From: Desulfovirgula sp.
GTDB lineage: Bacteria > Bacillota > Desulfotomaculia > Desulfotomaculales > Desulfovirgulaceae
DNA length: 64,000 nt
Assembly: GCA_020725525.1 (NCBI GenBank)
Contig: DYEX01000127.1
Coordinates: 62,001 to 126,000, forward strand
Reading direction: 5' to 3'
Shown: positions 38,099-47,725 of the stretch, one piece after another
Position numbering within the stretch: position 1 is the first letter of the stretch
Layout: each line of letters starts with the position of its first letter
Program-made: the position numbers and the translations under genes
Notes under the pieces: model-generated
What the model was told of the DNA's origin: nothing
The model's database searches: none
What the model saw: the letters and a program-made list of their open reading frames with translations, nothing else

Positions 38099-38950
38099 AT
38101 GGATATACTGACCAGTTTCAAGAACAGCCTGCTGGCCAGGGGGCTTTCCCCCGGCACGGCGGAAATATACTCCGGGCACCTGCGCCGGTTCTTCGCCTGG
38201 GTGGAAGGGACCTACGGCGAACCCGACCCGGCGGCGGTCACTCCCCTGGACGTGGCCGACTACAGGCGTTATCTTCAGAACAGGAGCAGGAAACCCTCTA
38301 CGGTGAACAACGCCCTGGACGCCATCGGCAGCTTCTTCGCCTGGGCGAAGGAAGCCGGTATCGTCCAGGCCGACCCGACGGAGGGCGTGAAGCGGCTGCC
38401 GGAGCAGAAACCGGCCCCGAAGTGGCTTTCCAGGAGAGAGCTGGGCGCCCTGGTGCGGGCGGTCCAGAAGTACGGGAGCAGGAGAGACCAGGCACTGGTC
38501 ACGCTCCTTTTGCACACCGGGCTGCGGGTTTCCGAAGCGGTTTCCCTGCGGGTGCAGGACGTGGTTATCCGGGAGCGTTCCGGCCACGTCGCCGTCCGGC
38601 AGGGCAAGGGCGGCAAGTACCGGGAGGTGCCCCTGAACGCTACGGCAAGGCGTACCCTGGGGGAGTACCTTGCGGGACTTTCAGGTGAATGGTTCTTCCC
38701 CGGCAAAAACGGCCCCATGACCCGGCGGGCGGCGGAAAAGGTTCTGGCGAAGTACGCCCGATTAGCAGGGGTGGAGGCGACCCCGCACCGGCTGAGGCAC
38801 ACATTCTGCAAGATGTTGGTGGACGCGGGGGAGGCGCTGGACAGGGTGGCGGTGCTTGCGGGCCACGAGAACATGAACACCACCGCCAGGTACACCAGGC
38901 CCGGCAGGGCCGACCTGGAGGCGGCGGTGGAGAAGATAGCGTGGGAGTGA
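38099..38950 (+). CDS. XerC/D-type tyrosine recombinase
   Basis: The SAM-like N-terminal domain (residues 1-95) is followed by a catalytic domain with Arg in HTGLRVSEA, the pair TPHRLRHTF, His in LAGHENMNTTARYT and the final Tyr. The set is complete, so it should be active. Start ATG 38099 follows GGAGGG. It opens the defence island and may have mobilised it. It differs from the ICE integrase at 53449. Confidence 0.9.
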   Translation: MDILTSFKNSLLARGLSPGTAEIYSGHLRRFFAWVEGTYGEPDPAAVTPLDVADYRRYLQNRSRKPSTVNNALDAIGSFFAWAKEAGIVQADPTEGVKRLPEQKPAPKWLSRRELGALVRAVQKYGSRRDQALVTLLLHTGLRVSEAVSLRVQDVVIRERSGHVAVRQGKGGKYREVPLNATARRTLGEYLAGLSGEWFFPGKNGPMTRRAAEKVLAKYARLAGVEATPHRLRHTFCKMLVDAGEALDRVAVLAGHENMNTTARYTRPGRADLEAAVEKIAWE

Positions 38951-38953
38951 AAG

Positions 38954-39847
38954 ATGGAAATGACACGCAAAGAAAGAATCGGTCTTTTAATGAAAACAGC
39001 TCTTCAGGGGATTAAAGAAAACGGCGGGCAGCTTCCTGTTCGGGATGTTTTGCGCTACGTGGAAGAGCATGTCCAACTTACCGAACATGAAAGACAAAGG
39101 TACGAGAAATCAGGGTATGTAAGATGGGAAGCACTTATCCATTTTTATTCCATTGATTGTCTGAAGGCTGGCTGGCTAAGGAAAAATAAGGGGATATGGT
39201 ACATTACGGACGATGGGATAGATGCCTTAAGGTTATCTCCAGAAGATTTTATTAGACAGGCCCAGGAAAAATACCGCGAATGGAAAAGCAAACATTCGAT
39301 TAAGGAAGATAAGGAAGAATCAACTGAATTGGAGCAAGAAACCGAAGTTATACGCAGGACAGCTTACGAACAAGCCGTTTCTGTAGCCAGAAAAGAAATA
39401 GAGGAATATATCTCTCAATTGGGAGCTTACGAATTCCAGGATTTAGTTGCTGCTTTACTACGGGGGATGGGTTATTATACTCCCTTTATCTCACCGCAGG
39501 GGAAAGACGGCGGGTTTGATATTCTGGCATACAAAGATCCCTTTGGAAGCACAACTCCCAGGATAAAGGTCCAGGTGAAACACCGGAACCAAAAAGTGAC
39601 CGTTAAAGAAGTAAGAGAGCTTGCCAGTCTCCTTAATAAAGAGGGTGAAATGGGACTGATCGTTTCCTCCGGAGGATTTACTGCGGATGCAGAGGTAGAA
39701 ATTCGCAGGTCAGCTCGCCACATTGAGAAAATGGACTTAAATGATTTTATTGGACTCTGGGAGGAATATTACGATAAGATGCGCGAAGAGGATAAGATTT
39801 ACCTGCCATTGCGGCGCGTCTCTTTTTTGGCCCCGCCGAAGGAGTGA
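38954..39847 (+). CDS. Mrr-type restriction endonuclease with N-terminal winged helix
   Basis: Residues 1-85 resemble the Mrr N-terminal winged helix. Residues 135-250 carry the Mrr catalytic fold: YEFQDLVAALLRGMGYYT, then GKDGGFDILAYKDPFG and the PD-(D/E)xK core with IKVQVKHRNQ (Q-x-K). Such enzymes usually cut modified DNA. It starts three bases after the recombinase and precedes the helicase, so it may be the nuclease arm of the defence cluster. Confidence 0.85.
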   Translation: MEMTRKERIGLLMKTALQGIKENGGQLPVRDVLRYVEEHVQLTEHERQRYEKSGYVRWEALIHFYSIDCLKAGWLRKNKGIWYITDDGIDALRLSPEDFIRQAQEKYREWKSKHSIKEDKEESTELEQETEVIRRTAYEQAVSVARKEIEEYISQLGAYEFQDLVAALLRGMGYYTPFISPQGKDGGFDILAYKDPFGSTTPRIKVQVKHRNQKVTVKEVRELASLLNKEGEMGLIVSSGGFTADAEVEIRRSARHIEKMDLNDFIGLWEEYYDKMREEDKIYLPLRRVSFLAPPKE

Positions 39848-39942
39848 TTAAATCATGGTTACTCGGCTTTTATTTTTATGAAACTGCCCTATCTAGTTGA
39901 ACCCATGTTTAAAAATCACGTGAATATCAGGGGGCAAAAAAA

Positions 39943-42900
39943 GTGAGTTTACAACCAGGAGATATAATAACTGGTTCTATTTTCTCTGAGCCTGTGAAGG
40001 TGCTGGCGTACAGAACCATCAGCCCGTCGCTGACCAAGATCGAGGCTGTCGGCCTTCACTCAAAGAGGTACTACGATCCCATCCTTAATCCCGCCGAACT
40101 GGCCGCGCTTACCAAATCTTCGGAGCAACACCTTGAGTTTACAGGCGAAGCCGAAAACGTCTTTCTATTTCTTGAGGGCATGCGCGTCCGCAACGCCTTC
40201 CAGTTTGACCCCTTATACGGGGTAAGCATTTCCCAAATTCACCCGCTACCTCACCAAATTGAAGCAGTGTACCACCACATCCTGAAAAACCCGAACATTC
40301 GCTTTCTTTTGGCTGACGACCCTGGCGCGGGCAAAACCATTATGGCCGGGCTTCTCTTTAAAGAGTTAAAATACCGGGGCTTGGTCAACCGCGTTCTGAT
40401 CGTCGTTCCCGGCCACTTAAAAGACCAGTGGCTCAGGGAAATGAAAGAGCGCTTTGGTGAAAAATTCCTGGTCGTCGACCGCGGCGTGATGAACGCCAGC
40501 TGGGGGCAAAACATCTGGACCGAAAATAACCAGATCATTACCTCCCTGGATTTTGCCAAACAGGAAGACGTTATGTTTGCTTTAAAGGACTCCTCCTGGG
40601 ACCTGGTAATCGTGGACGAAGCCCACAAGATGTCCGCCTACCGGTACGGCGACAAGATAAGCAAGACGGCCCGTTACCAGTTTGGCGAACTGATTTCCCA
40701 GATAACTAAATACCTTCTTTTCCTTACGGCCACGCCCCACCGCGGAGACCCGGAGAATTTCCGTTTGTTCCTGGACCTCCTGCAGCCCGGCTTTTTTGCC
40801 AGTTCGGAAATGCTGGCCGCTTCCATTCAAAACAAAGATAACCCCCTTTTCTTAAGGCGGCTCAAGGAGGATTTAAGGAATTTCGATAACGCCCCTCTCT
40901 TTCCACCCCGGCAGGTGGAGACCGTCAAATACAAGCTGAGCGAAGCCGAAATGGAACTTTACAATGCCGTAACCACCTATGTTGAGCAGAACTTCAATAA
41001 AGCCCTCCAGAAAGAAAAGCGCAACGTCACCTTTGCCCTGACCATCCTCCAGAGGAGGCTGGCCTCCAGCGTCAGGGCCGCCCGCAAGTCGCTGGAGCGT
41101 CGCCGGGACCGGCTGCAGGAACTATATAAAAAGGGGCAATTGCTCCAGGACCTGGGCTACACCGAAGATTACGTGGAAGACCTGGAAGAGAACATCCGCT
41201 GGCAGAAAGAAGAAGAACTTTTAGAAAAACTTACCTCCGCAGAAACTTTAGAGGAACTGAAAGAAGAGATTGAAAAGCTAGATGAGCTCGTGCTCCTGGC
41301 CAAAGAAGTGGAAAAGCAAGAAATCGAAACCAAACTGAAACGCCTAAAAGAAGTTGTTGAAGAGGAAAGGCTCCGGGAGACCGGCACCAAGCTCCTCATT
41401 TTCACCGAATCGAGGGACACGCTGGAGTACCTGGCCGAAAAAATCGGCAAGAAGTGGGGATACTCCGTTGCTACCATTCACGGCGGCATGGGTATGGACG
41501 CCCGCATCCGGGCGGAGCACGAATTTAAAAACCGCGCCCAGGTGATGGTGGCCACCGAGGCGGCAGGAGAAGGGATCAACCTGCAATTCTGCTGGTTGAT
41601 GGTGAATTACGATATTCCCTGGAACCCGAACCGCTTGGAGCAGAGGATGGGGCGCATTCACCGCTATGGGCAGCGCAATGAGGTGCACATTTACAATTTG
41701 GTGGCCGCAGATACCCGGGAAGGAAGAATTCTAGAAAAACTTTTTGAGAAACTGAACCGCATGAGAGAGCACCTGGGTTCCGACCGGGTTTTTGATGTCA
41801 TTGGCGACATCCTGCCGGGGGTCAGCTTAAAAGACCTTATCCTGGAAGCAATTGCAGGTAGGCGAACGATGGAAGAAATCCTGGCCGAGATAGAGCGGGT
41901 GCCGGACGAAGAGGCCATCCTCCGGGTAAAAGAAGCGACAATGGAGGCCCTGGCCACCCGCCACCTCGACCTTTCCCGGATCATTGGTGACCAAAGGATT
42001 GCCAGGGAAAACCGGCTGGTGCCGGAGTACATCGAAAAGTTTTTCCTGCGGGCGGCCCAGAAGCTCGAAATAAAGTGCGAAAAACGTCAGGACGGTTTCT
42101 GGCGAGTAAGCTCAGTTCCCTTTGAGGTGCGCAACCAGCCGTATGAATTCAAAATTAAATACGGAGAGGTGCATCGAGAATACCTGAAGGTGGCTTTCGA
42201 TAAAGAAGCGGCCTTTAACGCTCAGGCAGAGTTTGTCACGATGGGGCATCCTTTGATGGAAGCCGTACTGGAAACCGTATTTAAAAAATATCAGCAGGAC
42301 GCTGCCCGGGGTGCGGTCTTTATCGACCCCGACGGCAGGAAGAACGGCCTGTTGTGGTTTTTAACCGGCGAGATTAAAGACGGCAGAGGGGAAGTTGCCG
42401 GCCGCCGTTTGCTCTGCATCTATCAGGCAGTTGACGGCAGATTTTCTTCCGTCAACCCTTCGGTGATCTGGGACCTCAAGCCGCGTGATGAAGGTGGGCC
42501 AGTTGAACAGGAAACAGCGGCCTTGTCTACTTCCAAAGAAGACGTGATTGCTTTCGCTTTGAATCACCAGCTGCTTCCGTACCGTGAAGAATTATTGCAG
42601 CAAAGGCAGCGGGACGCCGCCCTTAAGGAAAAATACGGGCTTAGGTCCATCGAATCTATGATTTTAGAGTCCGAAGCCAAACTTGCCGACTACGAAACGA
42701 GGAAGATAAAAGGTGAGAATATTCCGGAAGTAACGATTATCCAGGAGAGCCGCAAAAGGGAGGAGCTGGAGCAGAAAAAAATCCGGCTGCAGGACGAAAT
42801 CCGCGCCCAGACCAGCCTTTACCCTTCCGAACCGGAGGTTCTGGCCGTAATCCGCGTATTGCCGGGAGTGTCCCTGCCGGACGGGATGGCTAGCGACGAA

Positions 42901-43272
42901 TCAATCGAGCAGGTGGGGATGGAGCTGGCCATGAGGTACGAGCGGGAGCAGGGGAGGGAACCCGAGGACGTCTCGGCGCAGGCTTTGGGTTACGACATCC
43001 GCTCGGTTGACGCAGCCGGGAACTGCCGCTACATCGAGGTGAAAGCCCGGGCAAAAAGCGGTGCCATAGCCTTGACGCCGAACGAATGGCTGTTGGCCAA
43101 CCGCTTGGGAGACGAATATTGGCTGTACATTGTGGAGCAGGCTGCTACTGCACCGGTACTATACACACTACAAAACCCGGCAGCACACCTGAAGCCGGAG
43201 GAAGTGGTAGAGATTGTGCGGTATGTGGTAAAGGATTGGCGGAACGTGGCAAGGAGAGCAGAGACAAATTGA
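39943..43272 (+). CDS. SNF2-like helicase with C-terminal DUF3883-like domain
   Basis: Helicase motifs in order: LLADDPGAGKTIMAGLL (Walker A), LVIVDEAHKMSA (DEAH), LFLTATPHRG (motif III) and GINLQFCWLMVNYDIPWNPNRLEQRMGRIHRYGQ (motifs V-VI). Coiled coil fills residues 370-460. The last 130 residues (ALGYDIRSVDAAGNCRYIEVKARAKSG) match the DUF3883-type domain, often linked with restriction. At 1109 aa it resembles the DrmD-like helicases of DISARM-class systems. GTG 39943 follows a GGGGG site. DNA translocation or remodelling on invading DNA is the likely role. Confidence 0.85.
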   Translation: MSLQPGDIITGSIFSEPVKVLAYRTISPSLTKIEAVGLHSKRYYDPILNPAELAALTKSSEQHLEFTGEAENVFLFLEGMRVRNAFQFDPLYGVSISQIHPLPHQIEAVYHHILKNPNIRFLLADDPGAGKTIMAGLLFKELKYRGLVNRVLIVVPGHLKDQWLREMKERFGEKFLVVDRGVMNASWGQNIWTENNQIITSLDFAKQEDVMFALKDSSWDLVIVDEAHKMSAYRYGDKISKTARYQFGELISQITKYLLFLTATPHRGDPENFRLFLDLLQPGFFASSEMLAASIQNKDNPLFLRRLKEDLRNFDNAPLFPPRQVETVKYKLSEAEMELYNAVTTYVEQNFNKALQKEKRNVTFALTILQRRLASSVRAARKSLERRRDRLQELYKKGQLLQDLGYTEDYVEDLEENIRWQKEEELLEKLTSAETLEELKEEIEKLDELVLLAKEVEKQEIETKLKRLKEVVEEERLRETGTKLLIFTESRDTLEYLAEKIGKKWGYSVATIHGGMGMDARIRAEHEFKNRAQVMVATEAAGEGINLQFCWLMVNYDIPWNPNRLEQRMGRIHRYGQRNEVHIYNLVAADTREGRILEKLFEKLNRMREHLGSDRVFDVIGDILPGVSLKDLILEAIAGRRTMEEILAEIERVPDEEAILRVKEATMEALATRHLDLSRIIGDQRIARENRLVPEYIEKFFLRAAQKLEIKCEKRQDGFWRVSSVPFEVRNQPYEFKIKYGEVHREYLKVAFDKEAAFNAQAEFVTMGHPLMEAVLETVFKKYQQDAARGAVFIDPDGRKNGLLWFLTGEIKDGRGEVAGRRLLCIYQAVDGRFSSVNPSVIWDLKPRDEGGPVEQETAALSTSKEDVIAFALNHQLLPYREELLQQRQRDAALKEKYGLRSIESMILESEAKLADYETRKIKGENIPEVTIIQESRKREELEQKKIRLQDEIRAQTSLYPSEPEVLAVIRVLPGVSLPDGMASDESIEQVGMELAMRYEREQGREPEDVSAQALGYDIRSVDAAGNCRYIEVKARAKSGAIALTPNEWLLANRLGDEYWLYIVEQAATAPVLYTLQNPAAHLKPEEVVEIVRYVVKDWRNVARRAETN

Positions 43273-44105
43273 TTGTGTTTTTCATTGTAATGCTCACTTT
43301 CACCCTTGTTTCATTATGTATCTATCGGCCATTCTGGCAACCCTGGTCATCTTTAGCTAGCATCATAATGGCTGGGGTTACTGCAATAATGGCTTTTTAC
43401 ACTAAAAGGATGGCAGATGAAGCAAGGTTGAGTCGCTTGGAAGGCGAAAGATACAAGGAGAAGGCCGCTTTTCAGAGAGTGCTGGCCATTTTAGCTTGGG
43501 ATATTCAACGGCATGACCGGTGGTTTAAACAGGCTACTGCTTCCTCTATAGATCGGTTTTCTGTATTTCTTCCGGACCTGGAGGCAGTTTTCCGTTTAGG
43601 CCAGGTACATCATAGTCTGTTAAGCTTACTTGACGAGGTTGTGTTACCTTCTCCCCTTCTCAGGAGATTCATGGGGTTATTGTTGTATACACAGGAATTA
43701 AACGCGAAGTTGTTAAATGATTTGGCATTGTTAAAGGATGAATTAAGAGAATCTATGAATGTAGAGCTACAGAATAGATTGGAGCGCTCTCTCCATGACT
43801 TCAAAAGGGAATGGTTAGTCCTCCGGTTTTACCAGCGAGAGTTTGCCTGTTACATCGTGGCGGAGACAAAGAGACGAGGTTTCCAAGAAATAGCGGAAGC
43901 GTTTGAAGTAACTTCGGTATTCGAGCCCACTCCAGACATGGCTAAGTTAAATTCATTAGAAAGCCAGTTTTCTTTATTGCCACCGGAACCAAACGAGCCC
44001 GATTACCTAAAATGTAAACGTGAGGAACTTCTCATAAAAGCTAAGCAGAGAGCCGAAGAAGAAGCCAGAACTGTGAAAGAGTTGCTCGATGCGGGGGGTG
44101 TGTGA
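43269..44105 (+). CDS. Membrane protein of the defence cluster, 278 aa
   Basis: The TTG at 43269 follows AAGGAGAGC and overlaps the helicase stop. Two N-terminal membrane helices (residues 1-18 and 27-45) precede a cytoplasmic helical region of about 230 residues. No family is recognised. A membrane protein between helicase and methylase is unusual for this cluster type and could be an abortive-infection effector or anchor; this is inference. Confidence 0.6.
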   Translation: MIVFFIVMLTFTLVSLCIYRPFWQPWSSLASIIMAGVTAIMAFYTKRMADEARLSRLEGERYKEKAAFQRVLAILAWDIQRHDRWFKQATASSIDRFSVFLPDLEAVFRLGQVHHSLLSLLDEVVLPSPLLRRFMGLLLYTQELNAKLLNDLALLKDELRESMNVELQNRLERSLHDFKREWLVLRFYQREFACYIVAETKRRGFQEIAEAFEVTSVFEPTPDMAKLNSLESQFSLLPPEPNEPDYLKCKREELLIKAKQRAEEEARTVKELLDAGGV

Positions 44106-46794
44106 GATTAGAAACAAAGCTTTCATCGAAAGCTCTTTTCCTGTAAAAGAGGTCAGCCGGGAGTCGGCGCGGGAGAAAAACATCCGCCACGGGCACATCT
44201 CCACCCTGCACATCTGGTGGGCGAGGCGGCCACTGGCAGCCTCCCGGGCGACAATTTACTCGGCGCTTGTTCCGGAGCCAAATGACGAACAGGAGCGACT
44301 CACCCGGGCAAGCTTCATCCATGAACTATGTAAGTGGGAAAACTCCCTTAACCCCTATTACATTGAGCGGGCCAAGAGAGATATTATTGCGGCAAATAGC
44401 GGTAAGCTTCCGAGGATTATCGACCCCTTTTCTGGCGGAGGAAATATAGCGTTAGAGGCCCTGCGCCTCGGATGCGAAACCTATGCTTCCGACCTCAACC
44501 CGGTGGCGGTATTGATTGAAAAGGCTACTTTGGAGTTTCCTCAAAAGTACGGCAGGCCGGTCAAGCGTAAAGAAAAGACACCACTGGGTGAAGTGGAGCG
44601 CGAAGTCAACCCCCTTTTAGAAGACGTTAAGCGCTGGGGGGAATGGGTTCTGGAGGAAGCGCGTAAGGAGATGGGGTGTTTCTACCCCTCCGATCCCGAC
44701 GGTAGTATTCCGGTAGGGTACATCTGGGCAAGGACGGTTAAGTGCAATAACCCGGCCTGTGGGGCGGAGATACCTCTCCTGCGCCAGACCTGGCTAGCCA
44801 AAAAAGACAATAAACAGGTGGCCCTTAAAATTATCCCATTGGGGAATAAAATAAGGTTCGAGATTATGGAAGGAGCGGCCATCAACTTCGACCCCGGGGA
44901 AGGGACCGTTGCGCGGGCCAGAGTGATCTGCCCCTGCTGCGGCAGCGGTTTGACCGACAAAGAGGTTCGGAAGCAGTTTCAGAAAGGCCGGGTCGGTCAG
45001 CGGCTGGTGGCGGTAGTCTTGCACCACCCGGACCGGCAGGGGAAGACTTACCGCCTGGCGACGGAAAAGGACATGGAGGTTTTCCGGAAAGCCGAGGAGT
45101 ATCTGGAACAAAAGCGGGAGGAGTTGTGGGGCAAGTGGGGCTTTGACCCGGTACCGGATGAACCTATACCAACTCCTTGTCATGACGTTGATCGCCCACC
45201 AATGTACGGAATGTACACTTGGGGCGACCTCTTCAACCCCCGCCAGAAGCTGGCGCTGATCACTTTTGCAGAGAGGGTGCGGCAGGCACACGAGTTGATG
45301 CTGGCGGAGGGGTATAAGGAGGAGTATGCCAGGGTGATAGTGACATATTTGGCACTGGGGTTGGATAGATTAGCGGATTATAATTCTGGAATCTCAACAT
45401 GGGTCCCTCATGGAGAGTTTGTTGGACATACCTTCACCAGACAAGCTTTACCAATGGTATGGGATTATTTCGAACTAAGTCCCTTCAGCGAAGCTACGGG
45501 TGATTGGAACTCAGGGTTGGATTGGATCTTAAGGGTTGTCGACCATTGCTCCCAAACCAACTCCACCCCCGCCACCGTCACACAGGCCTCCGCCACTGCT
45601 CTGCCCTATCCCGACAACTACTTCGACGCCGTGGTCACTGACCCGCCGTACTACGATAATGTTGGATACGCCAATTTATCGGATTTCTTTTATGTATGGC
45701 TAAAGAGAACCATAGGAGACTTTTATCCTGAGCTTTTTGCCACTCCGCTAACCCCAAAGAGTCAAGAATGTGTCCAAGATCCTTACCGATACGGAAGCAA
45801 GGAGCAGGCCAAAGTCTTTTTTGAAGAATGCATTACTAAAGCCTTTAAAGAAATCCACCGAATTTTAAAACCCGAAGGTACTGCTGTCATTGTCTTTGCA
45901 CACAAGACCACCGCGGCCTGGGAGACCATCATCAATGCACTTTTAAACTCTGGTCTTTACCTTACCGCCTCCTGGCCGTTACACACAGAAATGAAGGCTC
46001 GCTTATTGGCCAAGGAATCGGCGGCCCTTGCCTCCTCCATCTACATGATCTGCCGCAAGCGTACTACCAGGGAAACTGCCTATTATAACGAGATCAAACC
46101 CCTGGTAGAAGAGAGGATCCGGCAAAAGCTGGATCAGTTCTGGAACGAGGGGATCGGTGGCAGCGACTTCTTCATCGCCGCCATCGGCCCGGCTTTAGAG
46201 GTTTTCGGCCGTTACGAGAAGGTGGAGACCTACGCGGGCGAGGAAGTTTCGGCTCAGGACCTGCTGGAATTTGTCCGCAAGACGGTGAGCGAGTACGCCC
46301 TGGCCAGGATTCTTAAAAACGGCAACCTGGGAGGTATTGACGCCACCGCCCGATTCTACCTCCTCTGGCGCTGGACCTACAACGGGGCAAGGGTTCATTT
46401 TGACGAGGCGCGTAAGCTTTCTTCTGCCTGCGGCGTCGAACTGGAGCAGTACTGGAACGGAGGCCTTGTTAAAAAAGACAAAGAGTACATCAGCGTCTTG
46501 GGGCCAAAAGAGAGGGATAGAAAGTTTTTGGAGAAGGAAAAGTTTAACAGTATGGTGGACGTCCTTCACGCCTGCCTGTTGCTGTGGGAGAAGAGCCAGC
46601 GCATGAAAATAACCGAAATCCTGCAATCATCAGGCAACCTCCACAACAACGCCTTCTGGCAACTGGCCCAGGCCGTTTCGGACATTTTGCCGGAGGGAGA
46701 CAAAGAGAAGCAAATGATTCAAGGTTTCCTTTACGGTCGGGATAGCTACCACAAAGCAGCAAACGGCACCGGGCAGCAATCCTTCGGTTTTTAG
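44089..46794 (+). CDS. DUF1156-type adenine-specific DNA methylase
   Basis: The N-terminus [28 protein letters not shown] is the DUF1156 signature. Methylase motifs are [17 protein letters not shown] (SAM-binding) and [13 protein letters not shown] (DPPY catalytic motif). A zinc ribbon (CNNPACG...CPCCGSG) lies between them. At 901 aa it fits the large methylases encoded with DUF499 ATPases. It should methylate adenine to mark self DNA. It overlaps the upstream gene by 17 bases. Confidence 0.9.
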   Translation: MRGVCEIRNKAFIESSFPVKEVSRESAREKNIRHGHISTLHIWWARRPLAASRATIYSALVPEPNDEQERLTRASFIHELCKWENSLNPYYIERAKRDIIAANSGKLPRIIDPFSGGGNIALEALRLGCETYASDLNPVAVLIEKATLEFPQKYGRPVKRKEKTPLGEVEREVNPLLEDVKRWGEWVLEEARKEMGCFYPSDPDGSIPVGYIWARTVKCNNPACGAEIPLLRQTWLAKKDNKQVALKIIPLGNKIRFEIMEGAAINFDPGEGTVARARVICPCCGSGLTDKEVRKQFQKGRVGQRLVAVVLHHPDRQGKTYRLATEKDMEVFRKAEEYLEQKREELWGKWGFDPVPDEPIPTPCHDVDRPPMYGMYTWGDLFNPRQKLALITFAERVRQAHELMLAEGYKEEYARVIVTYLALGLDRLADYNSGISTWVPHGEFVGHTFTRQALPMVWDYFELSPFSEATGDWNSGLDWILRVVDHCSQTNSTPATVTQASATALPYPDNYFDAVVTDPPYYDNVGYANLSDFFYVWLKRTIGDFYPELFATPLTPKSQECVQDPYRYGSKEQAKVFFEECITKAFKEIHRILKPEGTAVIVFAHKTTAAWETIINALLNSGLYLTASWPLHTEMKARLLAKESAALASSIYMICRKRTTRETAYYNEIKPLVEERIRQKLDQFWNEGIGGSDFFIAAIGPALEVFGRYEKVETYAGEEVSAQDLLEFVRKTVSEYALARILKNGNLGGIDATARFYLLWRWTYNGARVHFDEARKLSSACGVELEQYWNGGLVKKDKEYISVLGPKERDRKFLEKEKFNSMVDVLHACLLLWEKSQRMKITEILQSSGNLHNNAFWQLAQAVSDILPEGDKEKQMIQGFLYGRDSYHKAANGTGQQSFGF

Positions 46795-46810
46795 AAAGGG
46801 CGATAGTTAA

Positions 46811-46915
46811 ATGATGGTCATTTTTCTCCCGTGGTGCCCATTAAACAAAGAATATGCGAGGAAAGGAATTAAGCCATTACCATATTCTACTGATTTGGAT
46901 GAAGCAAGAGCTTAA
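46811..46915 (+). pseudogene. Short gene remnant, 34 codons
   Basis: The frame MMVIFLPWCPLNKEYARKGI... looks like the start of a larger protein that breaks off. A second 37-codon frame starts on its stop codon (46915). Neither has a good ribosome site. I read the 46,797-47,081 gap as residue of a lost gene between methylase and winged-helix gene. Confidence 0.3.
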
Positions 46916-47081
46916 TGAAGTCTGGGGATTTGTGTTTTTCTGATCTGGCGAAACGCGAGCTTTTTAAGGCTTACGGTTCTTACTGTAACCGTGACAATTC
47001 GACGGAAGTATTTCCAGAAAGTAATTGAGAAAGAAGTGTTAGCGTTTATGGGTAAGTTGTCCCCAGGGGGAGAGGGACAGA

Positions 47082-47678
47082 ATGACTGATCAGAATAATG
47101 AGGTAATAAAATCTTTTGATTCACTTCTTACCAAAATTGATGCTATAGGCGAATGGTTTCGCCAAAGAGGGATAAAGGCGCTCAATACAGGGGACTACGA
47201 GACGGCGGAAAAAATAATTAGCCAGGCCAAGAAGATGGCTACTTTTCGGGAAAGGATTATGGAGCTAAAAGTTGAGTGGCAAAAGAGTTTTTCCCAGGAA
47301 GTCGATGAAACTGCTACAGATAAAAAACTAACAAGTACTTTACCCAAAGGGCCGGAACCGGTTCAAGGATTAAACATACGCACGCAAGAAAAGGAATTTC
47401 GCCGTCCGATTCTGGAAGCGCTAGAAGAACTTGGCGGTGCGGCTCATCCTAATGAAGTTCTAAAGCTCGTTTATGAAAAAATGAAGGAGCGGTTGAGCGA
47501 GTATGACCACCAGTTGCTTCCTGGGGGGAGAGAAGTGCGCTGGCGCAATACGGCTCGATGGTGTCGTAAGCACATGGTAAAAGAAGGGTTATTAGCTTCC
47601 GATTCTCCGCCTGGTATCTGGGAAATCACTCCTGCAGGACGGATAGAGTTGGCACGTCTACGAAAAACTGAAGAGTAA
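47082..47678 (+). CDS. Winged-helix protein (Mrr N-terminal-like), 198 aa
   Basis: The ATG follows GGGGGAGAGG. Residues 1-65 are helical. Residues 105-195 (EFRRPILEALEELGGAAHPNEVLKLVYEKMK...RWRNTARWCRKHMVKEGLLASDSPPGIWEIT) match the winged helix found at the N-terminus of Mrr enzymes, here without a nuclease domain. It may help target the cluster to DNA. Confidence 0.7.
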   Translation: MTDQNNEVIKSFDSLLTKIDAIGEWFRQRGIKALNTGDYETAEKIISQAKKMATFRERIMELKVEWQKSFSQEVDETATDKKLTSTLPKGPEPVQGLNIRTQEKEFRRPILEALEELGGAAHPNEVLKLVYEKMKERLSEYDHQLLPGGREVRWRNTARWCRKHMVKEGLLASDSPPGIWEITPAGRIELARLRKTEE

Positions 47679-47725
47679 TTTTACTGGGTTTCTGAAACAG
47701 TTCTCGATCTAGGGGAGGGAGAAAA

